Source: an uncultured Bacillota bacterium
Lineage (GTDB): Bacteria; Bacillota_I; Bacilli_A; Izemoplasmatales; UBA1188
Assembly: GCA_937907585.1 (NCBI GenBank)
Contig: CALCVH010000018.1
Span: forward strand, 1-49,362
Direction of reading: 5' to 3'
DNA: 49,362 bases
Below, piece by piece: positions 16,364 through 25,393 of this stretch. The position numbers and the translations under genes were made by a program. Below the pieces are notes generated by a model, which was not told the origin of the DNA, did no database searches, and saw nothing but the letters and a program-made list of their open reading frames with translations. The stretch's first letter is position 1. Every line of letters begins with the position of its first letter.

Positions 16364-17339
16364 TATTTTCCTCCTCAAACAAAACTCCATTGAATATTGA
16401 ATATAGATAATTATCAATATTGAAGACATCAAAATCTTCTGCTTTCTCACCGAATCCATATAACTTAACTGGTATTTCTAATGAGTTAGAAATTGATAAT
16501 ACTATTCCACCTTTTGAAGAACCATCAAGTTTAGTAAGAATAACGCCAGTTACTTTTGCGACTTCATTAAACACTTTAGCTTGATTTAATCCGTTTTGTC
16601 CTGTTGTCGCATCAACTACTAAGAAAGCTTCATGTGGAGCTCCGTCTATTTCTCTACCTATAACTTTATAGATCTTTTCAAGCTCCTTCATCAAGTTAAT
16701 TTTTGTTTGTAATCTTCCCGCAGTATCAATTAAAACATAATCGATTTTCTGTGCTTTCGCACTTCTTAATCCTTCAAATATTACGCTCGCAGGATCAGCT
16801 CCATCCTGTTTATAAATAACAGGAATATTTAATCTTTCACCCCAAGTAATAAGCTGTTCTTTAGCCGCAGCACGGAAAGTATCGCCAGCGATTAACATAA
16901 CGCTTTTATTTTCGTTTTTTAGTTTATATGCGAGTTTCGCAATAGATGTTGTCTTTCCAGTTCCATTAACACCCATAAATAGATAAACTGTTGGTCCATT
17001 ACTTGCGGATACTAATTTCTCATTTTCTCTACCCTTATACATCGAATAGAAAGTATCAAAAAGGAATGATTTTAATTTATCAACATCTGTAATCTTTTCC
17101 CTTTTTATTGTTTTCTTTAAAGATTCCATATATTGTAAAACAAAATCAATACCCATATCAGAAAGAATCAATGTTTCTTCAAGTTCATTTAAAAAAGAAT
17201 CATCAACTTTCTTTTTTGTTTCTAAAAGATGCTTTAATCCTTGAAAAGAATACTCTTTAGTCTTTTTAAGGCCGAGTTCCATCTTTTTAGCTTTTTGTTT
17301 TTCTTCTTTAGATTTAAATAAATTCTTAAACCAGCCCAT
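16356..17339 (-). CDS. ftsY: Signal recognition particle receptor FtsY
   Basis: Membrane-associated GTPase that receives the SRP-ribosome complex. The 327 residues start MGWFKNLFKSKEEKQ, an amphipathic lipid-binding helix; the long acidic A domain of E. coli FtsY is absent, as in most Firmicutes. The NG domain has G1 GVNGTGKTTSIAKLA near residue 122, DTAGRLQ, and TKLDGSSKGG. An extended -10 promoter lies directly upstream, and the ribosome site is AGGTGA. Confidence 0.97.
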   Translation of the reverse strand: MGWFKNLFKSKEEKQKAKKMELGLKKTKEYSFQGLKHLLETKKKVDDSFLNELEETLILSDMGIDFVLQYMESLKKTIKREKITDVDKLKSFLFDTFYSMYKGRENEKLVSASNGPTVYLFMGVNGTGKTTSIAKLAYKLKNENKSVMLIAGDTFRAAAKEQLITWGERLNIPVIYKQDGADPASVIFEGLRSAKAQKIDYVLIDTAGRLQTKINLMKELEKIYKVIGREIDGAPHEAFLVVDATTGQNGLNQAKVFNEVAKVTGVILTKLDGSSKGGIVLSISNSLEIPVKLYGFGEKAEDFDVFNIDNYLYSIFNGVLFEEENSE

Positions 17340-17358
17340 AATTCACCTATCTTTGAAT

Positions 17359-17367
17359 ATTATACCA
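17359..17367 (-). promoter_or_regulatory. Extended -10 promoter of ftsY-ylxM-ffh
   Basis: Minus-strand TGGTATAAT, fitting TGn-TATAAT, 20 bases before the ftsY ATG. The -35 place overlaps the topA terminator stem and is poor, so the 5' leader is short (about 13 bases). Confidence 0.6.
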
Positions 17368-17381
17368 TAAACTGATAAAAA

Positions 17382-17406
17382 ATAAGAATACATCGTGTAT
17401 TCTTAT
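17382..17406 (-). terminator. Terminator of topA, overlapping its stop codon
   Basis: Stem AAGAATACA / TGTATTCTT (17384-17404) with a TCG loop and two further pairs at the base; on the minus strand TTATTTTTTATC follows. The first base of the stem lies in the topA TGA (17406-17408). Confidence 0.8.
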
Positions 17407-19370
17407 CATTTAGTCTTGATTTGGTTGATTTTGCTGATGGTAAATTTACAGCTTGGATAGTTTGAACATCCCCAGAACTTCTTGCCAGCTTTAGGGCCAA
17501 CTCTTGATACTCTTTCAACAAGATAACCTGTATGGCATTCAGGACATTCAATCTTAGGAGCGTCCTCTTTTTGTTCATGCTTGATATATTTACATCTTGG
17601 ATAATTTGAACAAGCTTCAAACATTCCATTTTTATTAGATCTATAAACCATCTTAGAACCACAGTTTGGGCACACTTCTCCTGTTTCAATTGGTTTAAGT
17701 GATGATTTCTTTTCATCAAGAAGAGTCATGAACTCATTATAGAATGAAGGAACAACATCAGATTCTTTTATATCGCCTAGAGCGATTTCATCTAAGTTCT
17801 TTTCCATGTTCGCAGTATAGTCAACATTGACTATTTCACCGAAGTTTTCTATTAAGAATTTAGATGCGCCTTTTCCAATCTGTGTAGGAACAATTTCTTT
17901 CTTTACAATAGTAACGTAGTTTCTAGATTTTAAAATTTCTATAGTTGATGAATATGTTGATGGTCTACCTATTCCAGATGATTCCATCTCTTTAACTATG
18001 CTTGCTTCAGTGAATCTTTTAGGACCTTCTGTTTCTTTTTTTAAGAGTTTTGGCTCCTGAGTAGATGTCATCACATCTCCGATTTCATGTTTAAACTCAT
18101 AAGGTTCTTTTTCTTTTTCGGTTCTATTCTTTTTAAAACCATCAAAGATTCTCTTTTCAAAAGTAACAGTGAAGTTGTAATTATGATTTGTTAAAGTAAC
18201 AGTCTTGGTTTCAACTTCAGTATCCTTCATCATAGATTCAACTGTTTGATTATATATGAGAGTATATATCTTTAATTGGTCATTATTTAGATATTCCTTG
18301 GCTTTTTCAACTGTCATATATAATGAAACAGGTCTGATTGCTTCATGCGCGTCTTGGGCGTTTTTATTAGTTTTAAAATTATGTGAAGATAAGTATTCTT
18401 TGCCAAACGTATTAACAATATGACCAACTAACTGTTTTTTAAACACATCACTAATTCTAATTGAATCAGTTCTCATATAGCTGATGAAGGCTATATGTTT
18501 AGAATTAGCTTCAACACCTTCATATAATTCTTGCGCTATTTTCATTGTCTTTTTGCTGGACATATTATATTTATTTAACGCAGCTTGAATTAGTGTTGAA
18601 GTAGTGAATGGAGAACCAGGTTTTTCATATTTGGTTCCATATTTAATATCAGATACAACAAATGAATTATCTAATTCACTTACTATTTTATTCGCCAGTT
18701 CCTCATCATTTATCTTCCAAGCAGTCTGTTTTCCTGCTTCAGTTAACATAGCTTTAAAGTGTCTAAATTGAACTTCTACTTGATAATAAACAACAGGAGT
18801 AAAATTCTTGATTGCTTCTTCTCTATCAGTAATCATCTTTAATGTAGCGGATTGAACTCTTCCTGCACTAATATTAGCGTTTGATGACGATCCTAAAACA
18901 TGTTTTAATACTGATGATAGCTTATAACCGATTATTCTATCTATTATCTTTCTTGTTTCTTGCGCTTCAAATAGATTTTCATCTATATCTCTTGGATTCT
19001 TTATAGCTTCTAATATCGCTGGTTCAGTAATTTCGTTAAATTCGATTCTTTTAACATCTTTACCACCAAGATTAAGAGTTTCTTTTAAATGCCAAGAAAT
19101 GGCTTCACCTTCCCTATCAGGGTCGGTTGCGAGGTATACTCTATCACTTTTCTTAACAACTTCATTCAACATCTTAATAGTTGAATATTGTTTAGGAATG
19201 ATTCCATAGATTGGCTTGTAGTTATTTTCTAAATCCAAGCCTAAATTATCTTTTCCAGTATTTTCAATATCTCTTATATGCCCTTTTGTCGCAACCACAT
19301 CATAGTCGCTACCAAGATATTGTTTTATTGTCTTAGTCTTGCTTGGAGATTCAACAATAACCAAATTCAT
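17406..19370 (-). CDS. topA: DNA topoisomerase I (type IA)
   Basis: Relaxes negative supercoils. The toprim domain starts NLVIVESPSKTKTIKQYL and includes ATDPDREGEAISWHL; the catalytic tyrosine is Y298 in ISYMRTDSIR. Two C-terminal zinc-ribbon domains use cysteines in CPNCGSKM...CSNYPRC and CPECHTG...CSNYPSC, both with full C4 sets. At 654 residues it is close to the Bacillus enzyme. It has its own promoter and a strong AAGGAGGTGG ribosome site, and is a single-gene unit between two terminators. Confidence 0.98.
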   Translation of the reverse strand: MNLVIVESPSKTKTIKQYLGSDYDVVATKGHIRDIENTGKDNLGLDLENNYKPIYGIIPKQYSTIKMLNEVVKKSDRVYLATDPDREGEAISWHLKETLNLGGKDVKRIEFNEITEPAILEAIKNPRDIDENLFEAQETRKIIDRIIGYKLSSVLKHVLGSSSNANISAGRVQSATLKMITDREEAIKNFTPVVYYQVEVQFRHFKAMLTEAGKQTAWKINDEELANKIVSELDNSFVVSDIKYGTKYEKPGSPFTTSTLIQAALNKYNMSSKKTMKIAQELYEGVEANSKHIAFISYMRTDSIRISDVFKKQLVGHIVNTFGKEYLSSHNFKTNKNAQDAHEAIRPVSLYMTVEKAKEYLNNDQLKIYTLIYNQTVESMMKDTEVETKTVTLTNHNYNFTVTFEKRIFDGFKKNRTEKEKEPYEFKHEIGDVMTSTQEPKLLKKETEGPKRFTEASIVKEMESSGIGRPSTYSSTIEILKSRNYVTIVKKEIVPTQIGKGASKFLIENFGEIVNVDYTANMEKNLDEIALGDIKESDVVPSFYNEFMTLLDEKKSSLKPIETGEVCPNCGSKMVYRSNKNGMFEACSNYPRCKYIKHEQKEDAPKIECPECHTGYLVERVSRVGPKAGKKFWGCSNYPSCKFTISKINQIKTK

Positions 19371-19399
19371 AGAGCCACCTCCTTTTTTCGTGCAAGTAA

Positions 19400-19429
19400 A
19401 TTATACACACAATAAGGGCCTTAAATCAA
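19400..19429 (-). promoter_or_regulatory. Promoter of topA
   Basis: Minus-strand -35 TTGATT (19424-19429), 18-base spacer, -10 TATAAT (19400-19405). This is the most regular sigma-A type promoter of the core region. The start codon follows 29 bases after the -10 box. Confidence 0.7.
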
Positions 19430-19478
19430 ATAAAAAAATAAAATAAAAAAAGACCTTTATTCTTTTATAATAAAGGTC
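19430..19478 (-). terminator. Terminator of the gdpP::rplI-dnaB-prfA-prmC operon, inside the end of prmC
   Basis: Stem GACCTTTATT (19452-19461) with AATAAAGGTC (19469-19478), seven-base loop, then a long T-rich tail on the minus strand. The prmC TAA (19457-19459) is inside the stem, so the last codons of prmC double as terminator. Confidence 0.85.
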
Positions 19479-20299
19479 ATTCTATCGCGGTCCATTGAAT
19501 CTTTAAGATTAACAATCATACAATCATCAAAATAGTTCTTGATAATCTTATTTAATTCGTCTTTTGTATCATATCCATGTTCAAATCCGATAACGAATTT
19601 ATCATTAACATATTTTCTTGCGTCTTTTAGAATATCTCTATAGAATTTAAGTCCATCTTCTCCGCCATATAGCGCAACATCAGGTTCATTATTTTTAACT
19701 ATATCTTCAACATATTCAGTCTCCTTTAAATAAGGAGGATTAGAAACGATGATGTCAAACTTTTCATTTTCAAATGGACTAAACCAACTTCCTACTCTAA
19801 AATCAATCTTTGCTTCATTTAATGAAGCGCTTCTTTTAGCTTCCATAATCGCATCAATCGATATATCTGAAGCATAGACTTCCATATTAGCTTCTTCTTT
19901 AGATAAGGCTATTGCGATAGCGCCTGATCCAGTGCCTAAATCAAGAACTTTTATTTTCTTTCCTTTAAACATTCTATCATAATATATAAGTATATTATTA
20001 GCGAGCTCTTCAGTTTCCCATCTTGGAATTAAAGTTCCTTCATTGACTAGAATTTTATATCCATAGAAATAGGCATATCCAAGGATATATTGGATAGGCC
20101 TTTTTTTAACTGTATAATCATTTAATAATTCTAGATATTTCTTTTCAACATCAAGAGGAGCGTCATTATCTAAGATAAGATATAACTCTGTAGGAGTTTT
20201 ATTAGAAGCTTCTAGTAACAAGCTTTTTACCGCAGTTTCTTCAAGACCTGCTTTTCTAGCTTCTTTTTCACCTTTCTTTAAAAGAGTTGTATATTTCAT
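19457..20299 (-). CDS. prmC: Release factor glutamine methyltransferase PrmC (HemK)
   Basis: Methylates the glutamine of the GGQ loop in RF1 and RF2. The SAM-binding motif is VLDLGTGSGAIAIAL and the diagnostic NPPY is in DIIVSNPPYLKETEY; the N-terminal helical domain begins TTLLKKGEKEARKAG. At 280 residues it is complete. Two bases separate it from its substrate gene prfA, the usual pairing. The reading frame ends inside a terminator stem. Confidence 0.96.
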   Translation of the reverse strand: MKYTTLLKKGEKEARKAGLEETAVKSLLLEASNKTPTELYLILDNDAPLDVEKKYLELLNDYTVKKRPIQYILGYAYFYGYKILVNEGTLIPRWETEELANNILIYYDRMFKGKKIKVLDLGTGSGAIAIALSKEEANMEVYASDISIDAIMEAKRSASLNEAKIDFRVGSWFSPFENEKFDIIVSNPPYLKETEYVEDIVKNNEPDVALYGGEDGLKFYRDILKDARKYVNDKFVIGFEHGYDTKDELNKIIKNYFDDCMIVNLKDSMDRDRMTFIIKE

Positions 20300-20301
20300 T
20301 A

Positions 20302-21375
20302 TTAATCCTCTTTAGCTTCTAATTTTCTCTTTTGTTCCTCTAAAGTTAAAGCTTCAATAATAGGTTCTAATCTTCCTTCCATAACCTTATCAAGCTGTTG
20401 AATAGTAAAACCTATTCTATGATCTGTAACACGGTTTTGTGGATAGTTATAAGTTCTGATCTTTTCACTTCTATCGCCAGTACCTATCATAGATAGACGT
20501 TCAGCACCTTCTTTTTCAGCTTTTTCTCTTAACATTCTATCGTATAGTCTAGATTTTAAAACTTTTAAAGCTTGTGCTTTATTTTCGTGTTGGCTTCTTT
20601 CATCCTGACAAGTTACAATTGTGCCAGTAGGGATGTGAGTTACACGAATAGCGCTACAAGTTGTATTAACTCCTTGTCCTCCAGCTCCTGATGAATGGAA
20701 AATATCAACCCTAACGTCTTCCATATTTAATTCAAAATCAACATCTTCAGCTTCAGGAATAACAAGTACTGTAGCGGTAGATGTATGAATTCTACCCGAT
20801 GATTCAGTTACAGGAATTCTTTGAACTCTATGAACACCTGATTCATATTTTAATTTAGAATATGCACCATTAGATGAAATGATACATTCAATCTGTGAGA
20901 AGCCTCCAGCTTCACACACTTCAGCGTTTGTCACTTGAAGTTTTAAGCCGTTCGCTTCACAGTATCTAGAATACATTCTAAATAAATCTCCAGCGAAGAT
21001 ATTGGCTTCATCTCCTCCTGCAGCACCTCTTATCTGCATAACTACGTTCTTGTCGTCGTTAGGATCTTTAGGAATCAATAGAATCTGAAGTTCTTTTTCA
21101 ACTTCTGGAATTCTTTGTTTAGTTTCTTCTAATTCAAGCGCAGCCATTTCGCTAATCTCAGGATCTGGATCATTAGCCATCTCTTGAAGTTCGCTTAAAG
21201 ATGAATTTAATTTTTTGTATTCTTTATATTTTTCTAGTATTTCACTATATGAAGAGATTTCTTTAGAAAGCTCTGTCATTTTCTTTATATCCTGTTGAAG
21301 TTCTGGTTTAAGAAGCTCTTGAGATATAAATTCAGCTCTTTTTTCAATTTGTTCTAATCTAGCGGTTGTTAACAT
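20302..21375 (-). CDS. prfA: Peptide chain release factor 1
   Basis: Recognises UAA and UAG stops and triggers peptide release. The GGQ loop is at about residues 232-234 in HSSGAGGQGVNTTCSAIRVTH, and the stop-codon-reading region reads VQRIPVTESSGRIHTSTATV, with PVT in the place of the RF1 PxT motif. The length is 357 residues. RF1 rather than RF2 is supported by the PxT motif, by prmC next to it, and by the absence of an RF2-type frameshift. It starts one base after dnaB ends. Confidence 0.97.
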   Translation of the reverse strand: MLTTARLEQIEKRAEFISQELLKPELQQDIKKMTELSKEISSYSEILEKYKEYKKLNSSLSELQEMANDPDPEISEMAALELEETKQRIPEVEKELQILLIPKDPNDDKNVVMQIRGAAGGDEANIFAGDLFRMYSRYCEANGLKLQVTNAEVCEAGGFSQIECIISSNGAYSKLKYESGVHRVQRIPVTESSGRIHTSTATVLVIPEAEDVDFELNMEDVRVDIFHSSGAGGQGVNTTCSAIRVTHIPTGTIVTCQDERSQHENKAQALKVLKSRLYDRMLREKAEKEGAERLSMIGTGDRSEKIRTYNYPQNRVTDHRIGFTIQQLDKVMEGRLEPIIEALTLEEQKRKLEAKED

Positions 21376-21376
21376 A

Positions 21377-22717
21377 TTATTCTTCTTCTCTACTTTCGTC
21401 CATGTCTATAAAGTTAGTACATGCACCTTTAAATATTAAATCAAAGCTTCCGGTCATACCACTACGGTTTTTAAGAATATCAATTTGAGCTGTTCCAGGT
21501 TTTTCTGATTTTTCTTTAGTATAATATTCATCACGATAAATAGATAATACTAAGTCGGCATCTTGTTCGATTGAACCTGACTCACGAAGGTCTGACATTA
21601 CTGGAATTGATGGATGTCTTGATTCAACTGTACGCGATAGTTGCGCGAGCGCAAGCACAGGAACATTAAGCTCTTTAGCCATCGCTTTTAATATTCTTGA
21701 TATTTCAGATACTTCTTGAGTACGTGAATCATTCTTGTTTGATGAACTTAATAGCTGTAAGTAGTCAATGACTACAAAATCAAGTTTACCTTCGTTTTTC
21801 TTCTTTCTACAGATGCTTCTGACATCCTGAACAGTAGAAACACCACTATCATCAAACATAATGTTATATCCTCTTAAAGTTTCAACTGCGTAATTTATTC
21901 TATTCCAAGCATTTGAATCACTAAAGTGACCAGTTTTTAATTCTTGTTGAGGGATGTTTGATATCTGTGATAACAAACGAATAACAAGGTCGCTTAAGCC
22001 CATTTCTAAAGAAAAGAAGGCTACGTATGGTCTAGATTTTAAAGACGCGACATTACATGCGAGGTTTAACGCAAAAGCTGTTTTACCCATCGCTGGACGT
22101 GCGGCTAAAATTATCAATTGAGTTCCTTGGAAACCGAGAGTTTTATTATTTAATTGATGATATCCAGTATCAAAACCAATGATTTTTGAAGTGATTTGGG
22201 CGTTCTTTTGAATCTTCTCAATAACATCATCTAGAACATTACTGATACCTACTAAGTCTTGAGCGCCTCTATCCTTAGTTACTTCAAACATTCTTTTTTC
22301 AACGTTGTCAATAAAAGACTTATTGTCTTTAATATCTGTATTTGTTTCTTGAATGATATCATTACATAATTTAACGATTGATCTTTGTGTCGCTTTATCT
22401 CTTACAAGTTCAACATACGCATCAACATTAGATGTTGTAGGAACAGCGTCCATTAATCCAAGTATATATTCTGCGCCACCACAATCATTTAATCTACCTC
22501 TGCTGTCTAAATAAGATATTACCGTAGTAGTATCGATAGGCGTTTTCATTTTAAATAGATCGCACATAGCGTCAAATATATATTGATGTCTTAAATAATA
22601 GAAATCGGAAGTTTTTAGTTTATCAACTAAGCTTTTAATAGTTGATTCATCATAAAATACTGAACCAAGTACGGATTGTTCTGCATCAGTATTCGCAAGA
22701 ACTTTCTGGTTTGGCAT
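21377..22717 (-). CDS. dnaB: Replicative DNA helicase (DnaB; DnaC of Bacillus)
   Basis: Hexameric ring helicase at the replication fork. The N-terminal domain starts LANTDAEQSVLGSVFYDES, the C-terminal RecA-like motor has Walker A LAARPAMGKTAFALN near residue 204-212, DFVVIDYLQLL (Walker B) and the late SDLRESGSIEQDADLV. The 446 residues show no intein. It follows gdpP::rplI by three bases; rplI next to the replicative helicase is a classic Bacillus neighbourhood. Confidence 0.98.
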   Translation of the reverse strand: MPNQKVLANTDAEQSVLGSVFYDESTIKSLVDKLKTSDFYYLRHQYIFDAMCDLFKMKTPIDTTTVISYLDSRGRLNDCGGAEYILGLMDAVPTTSNVDAYVELVRDKATQRSIVKLCNDIIQETNTDIKDNKSFIDNVEKRMFEVTKDRGAQDLVGISNVLDDVIEKIQKNAQITSKIIGFDTGYHQLNNKTLGFQGTQLIILAARPAMGKTAFALNLACNVASLKSRPYVAFFSLEMGLSDLVIRLLSQISNIPQQELKTGHFSDSNAWNRINYAVETLRGYNIMFDDSGVSTVQDVRSICRKKKNEGKLDFVVIDYLQLLSSSNKNDSRTQEVSEISRILKAMAKELNVPVLALAQLSRTVESRHPSIPVMSDLRESGSIEQDADLVLSIYRDEYYTKEKSEKPGTAQIDILKNRSGMTGSFDLIFKGACTNFIDMDESREEE

Positions 22718-22720
22718 ACA

Positions 22721-25207
22721 CTAATCCTCCTTTTCTTCTTTAATATCAATTGTTAAATCAGCTTCTACATTTGTATGTAATTTAACTACACATTTGAATG
22801 TTCCAAGAGAATCCATTTTATCTTTTGGTAAAATGATCTTTCTCTTATCTATTTCAATATTGTGTTGTTTCATTAATTCTTCTGAAATCATTTTATTAGA
22901 TACAGATCCGAAGAATTTGCCAGAATCACCAGTTTTAACTTTCACAACGACAGTTAACTTAGATAATATTTCTTTTAATTTAGTTGCGATTTCTAATTCT
23001 TCTTTCTTTTTCTTTTCTTCAGAAGCCTTTTCTTCATTTAACACTGCCATATTCGCAGCGTTAGCTTCTATCGCATCTTTCTTAGTTAATAAGAAATTGG
23101 CGTATCCTGGAGTAACGTCTATAACGTCTCCTTTCTTTCCTTTTCCTTTAACGTCCTTAACTAAAATAACTTTCATACTGTTATCATCCTTCTTATCTTT
23201 ATCTTTTAATTCTTTAATCACATTAATTAATTCAGATTTAACTTCTTCAATACTCTTATCTTTGATTTGCGCAGCACCCATATTGAAGTGTCCACCACCA
23301 CCAAAGTATTCCATTAAAACGTGGATATTAACTAGACCGTTACTTCTAGCGCTTATACCAACTATATCTTTATCAATTTTACCGATCGCAAATCCCGCAG
23401 ATATATCATCTACTTCAATTAACGCATTAGCGGTCTTCGCTAATGTTTCACGTGCTTGAATTTCATCGTTAGAATATGAGAAGATTGAGAAGTTTTGTTC
23501 AATAATAGTCGCTTTTTCAATATTCTTAATTCTTTCAGTTTGTTCCTTGCTTGATTCACGTGACATCATCTTAGCTTTAAACGCATCAGCGCCACAATCG
23601 ACTAGTACGCTCGCGCTTTGGAATGTTCTTTCAGAAACGTGTACTGAGAATTTCTGAGTATCTATCAACATACCTATAAACATCGCAGTAGCGGCGAATG
23701 GGCTGAATTCAACAGGTTTAGGTACTAATGTTGCGATTTCAGTAACAATTTCTACCGCACTAGATGCACCATGATCAATGAACTGACTATCAGATTCAAT
23801 ATCTAATCTTTCATTTAGTCTATGGTGGTCAATTATAGTAGTAGTTGCTTTATAGTCGTAAACCTTTAAAGATGGAGATAACTTCTTGCTGTGGTGGTCA
23901 GTGATTATTAATAATCTCTTACCAACAAAGAATTTATCTAAATCATCATCAGTGATAATGATGTTGTGAAGTTTAATATATTCAGTGCTTGATGTTTCGA
24001 TAATCTTTTTAACTGTAGAATCTAATTTTTCTTTATCTAGTAATATCTTTGCTGGAGTATTAATAGATTCACAAATTTCGTATAAACCCATCGCAGAACC
24101 GAGCGCATCCGCATCAGTATCCTTATGTGGCATGATTACTACAGATGAAGAATTTTGAATATAGTTAATTAATTTAGCTGCGTATAGTTTAGTAGAGATA
24201 CGGCTTATTCTTTCATAAGATGGAGTATTTCCACCATAAGCGCTCTTAGTTTCACCATTATAGATAATCGCTTGGTTTCCACCTCTTTCTGATGCGAACT
24301 CTAATGCTTTTTCAGCGAAGAAACCTAGAGTTCTATAATCCATTGATCCTGTACCAATACCAATAGATAATGAAATACCAATATTTTCAGATTTAGATAT
24401 TCTATCAGCTTCTTTAAGAATTGAGAAATCATCTTCAATCATCTTATTTAAGTCGATAGCCTTAACAACAAACGCTTGTTTGTTAGTTGAATCTGATAAT
24501 ACGAATGAATCGAATTTCTTACTCCATTCTTTAATCGCATTATAGTATTTTCCAAGCATCTCTGTCTTTTCTTTTAAATCGAAACCGATTAGAGATTCAT
24601 CTAGGTTATCGATTGATATGATAGCGATTGATGGCTTAGATTCTTCAAAAGTGATAAGCGCATTTGTTTCTTCAGTGATATCAAACATATATACTGCTTT
24701 ATCTTGAGCGTTGATACTGCATCTATATGTTTTGTCATAGATTTTAATATCGATGGTCTTATTCTTTCTAATAATCGCAGTGAATAATTCTTTTGATAAA
24801 CTCTTAACATCTTTTCCAAGTAAATCTGTTTGGAATATCTTCTTCGCAAATTCATTTGAGAATACGATATTATAGTGTCTATTGAATATGAATAAACCAA
24901 TTGGTAAATTGCTTGTGATATTTTCGTTGTTCCTAATTAAAGATTGATTTAAATCTTTTTCTATATTTAATTCAGATTGAAGTTTCTTGTTTTCTTTTAA
25001 ACTATGATTAGAGAAAATAATAGCTCCAAATAGGAATGTGATAATTAATCCAAACAAAAATACCGGTCCATAAAAGGTCAAGTAAATAATAGTCGCATCG
25101 CTTATATATTGTTGGATAACTTCTTTTAAATAAAATACATACCCAAGTATGTAACCTATTTGAAATATCAAGAAGATCAGCATTAATATGAACGTTCTTT
25201 TTTTCAT
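22721..25207 (-). CDS. gdpP-rplI: GdpP-type c-di-AMP phosphodiesterase fused to ribosomal protein bL9
   Basis: One uninterrupted 828-residue frame. Residues 5-27 and 42-64 are membrane helices, about 90-180 a PAS-like domain, about 190-325 a degenerate GGDEF domain, about 350-510 the DHH domain (HKDTDADALG near 358, ITDHHSKK near 434, IIDHHRLN near 460) and about 590-672 DHHA1 with GGGGHFNMGAAQ. These are the parts of GdpP, which hydrolyses c-di-AMP. Residues 678-828 are a complete bL9: MKVILVKDVKGKGKKGDVID, then GYANFLL, the long lysine-rich helix and the C-terminal domain. In Bacillus these are two adjacent genes. An internal start may release free bL9. Confidence 0.95.
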   Translation of the reverse strand: MKKRTFILMLIFLIFQIGYILGYVFYLKEVIQQYISDATIIYLTFYGPVFLFGLIITFLFGAIIFSNHSLKENKKLQSELNIEKDLNQSLIRNNENITSNLPIGLFIFNRHYNIVFSNEFAKKIFQTDLLGKDVKSLSKELFTAIIRKNKTIDIKIYDKTYRCSINAQDKAVYMFDITEETNALITFEESKPSIAIISIDNLDESLIGFDLKEKTEMLGKYYNAIKEWSKKFDSFVLSDSTNKQAFVVKAIDLNKMIEDDFSILKEADRISKSENIGISLSIGIGTGSMDYRTLGFFAEKALEFASERGGNQAIIYNGETKSAYGGNTPSYERISRISTKLYAAKLINYIQNSSSVVIMPHKDTDADALGSAMGLYEICESINTPAKILLDKEKLDSTVKKIIETSSTEYIKLHNIIITDDDLDKFFVGKRLLIITDHHSKKLSPSLKVYDYKATTTIIDHHRLNERLDIESDSQFIDHGASSAVEIVTEIATLVPKPVEFSPFAATAMFIGMLIDTQKFSVHVSERTFQSASVLVDCGADAFKAKMMSRESSKEQTERIKNIEKATIIEQNFSIFSYSNDEIQARETLAKTANALIEVDDISAGFAIGKIDKDIVGISARSNGLVNIHVLMEYFGGGGHFNMGAAQIKDKSIEEVKSELINVIKELKDKDKKDDNSMKVILVKDVKGKGKKGDVIDVTPGYANFLLTKKDAIEANAANMAVLNEEKASEEKKKKEELEIATKLKEILSKLTVVVKVKTGDSGKFFGSVSNKMISEELMKQHNIEIDKRKIILPKDKMDSLGTFKCVVKLHTNVEADLTIDIKEEKED
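23174..23191 (-). promoter_or_regulatory. Possible internal ribosome site and start codon for free bL9
   Basis: Within the fusion gene, AAGGAT (minus strand, 23186-23191) stands about ten bases before the in-frame ATG at 23174-23176, which is exactly the first codon of a normal bL9. It could allow separate synthesis of a 151-residue ribosomal protein. Confidence 0.5.
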
Positions 25208-25255
25208 ATTGCGAATTCCTCCTTGTATAATATAATATCAAAAAAATAAATAAAA

Positions 25256-25275
25256 AACAATCCATAAGGATTGTT
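25256..25275 (-). terminator. Terminator after the lipase-like gene, upstream of gdpP
   Basis: Perfect 8-bp stem AACAATCC / GGATTGTT with loop ATAA; on the minus strand TTTTTTATTTATTTTTTT follows. A possible gdpP promoter overlaps its tail (-35 TTGTTT, 17 bases, -10 TATTAT). The rest of 25276-25393 is AT-rich with nothing else recognised. Confidence 0.75.
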
Positions 25276-25393
25276 ATAGTATAAATATCTCAATTTTTTA
25301 GGTACGTTATATAACCAATTTGTAGAAAATTTTTAATAATGTATTATTAATTCACAACTTATTATATCACATTTTTAACTCATTAAACTATTT

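Noticed and set aside
13069..19370. Possible use of TGA as tryptophan (Mollicutes code)
   Set aside because: rbgA and topA end at TGA exactly at their expected family ends, and tryptophans are encoded by TGG throughout.
20302..21375. Release factor could be RF2
   Set aside because: It has the RF1-type PVT tripeptide and the prmC neighbour, and no programmed frameshift; RF2 carries SPF.
22794..23459. Plus-strand open frame of 221 codons opposite the gdpP-bL9 fusion
   Set aside because: Serine/leucine-rich antisense shadow of a lysine-rich coding region, no ribosome site or family resemblance.
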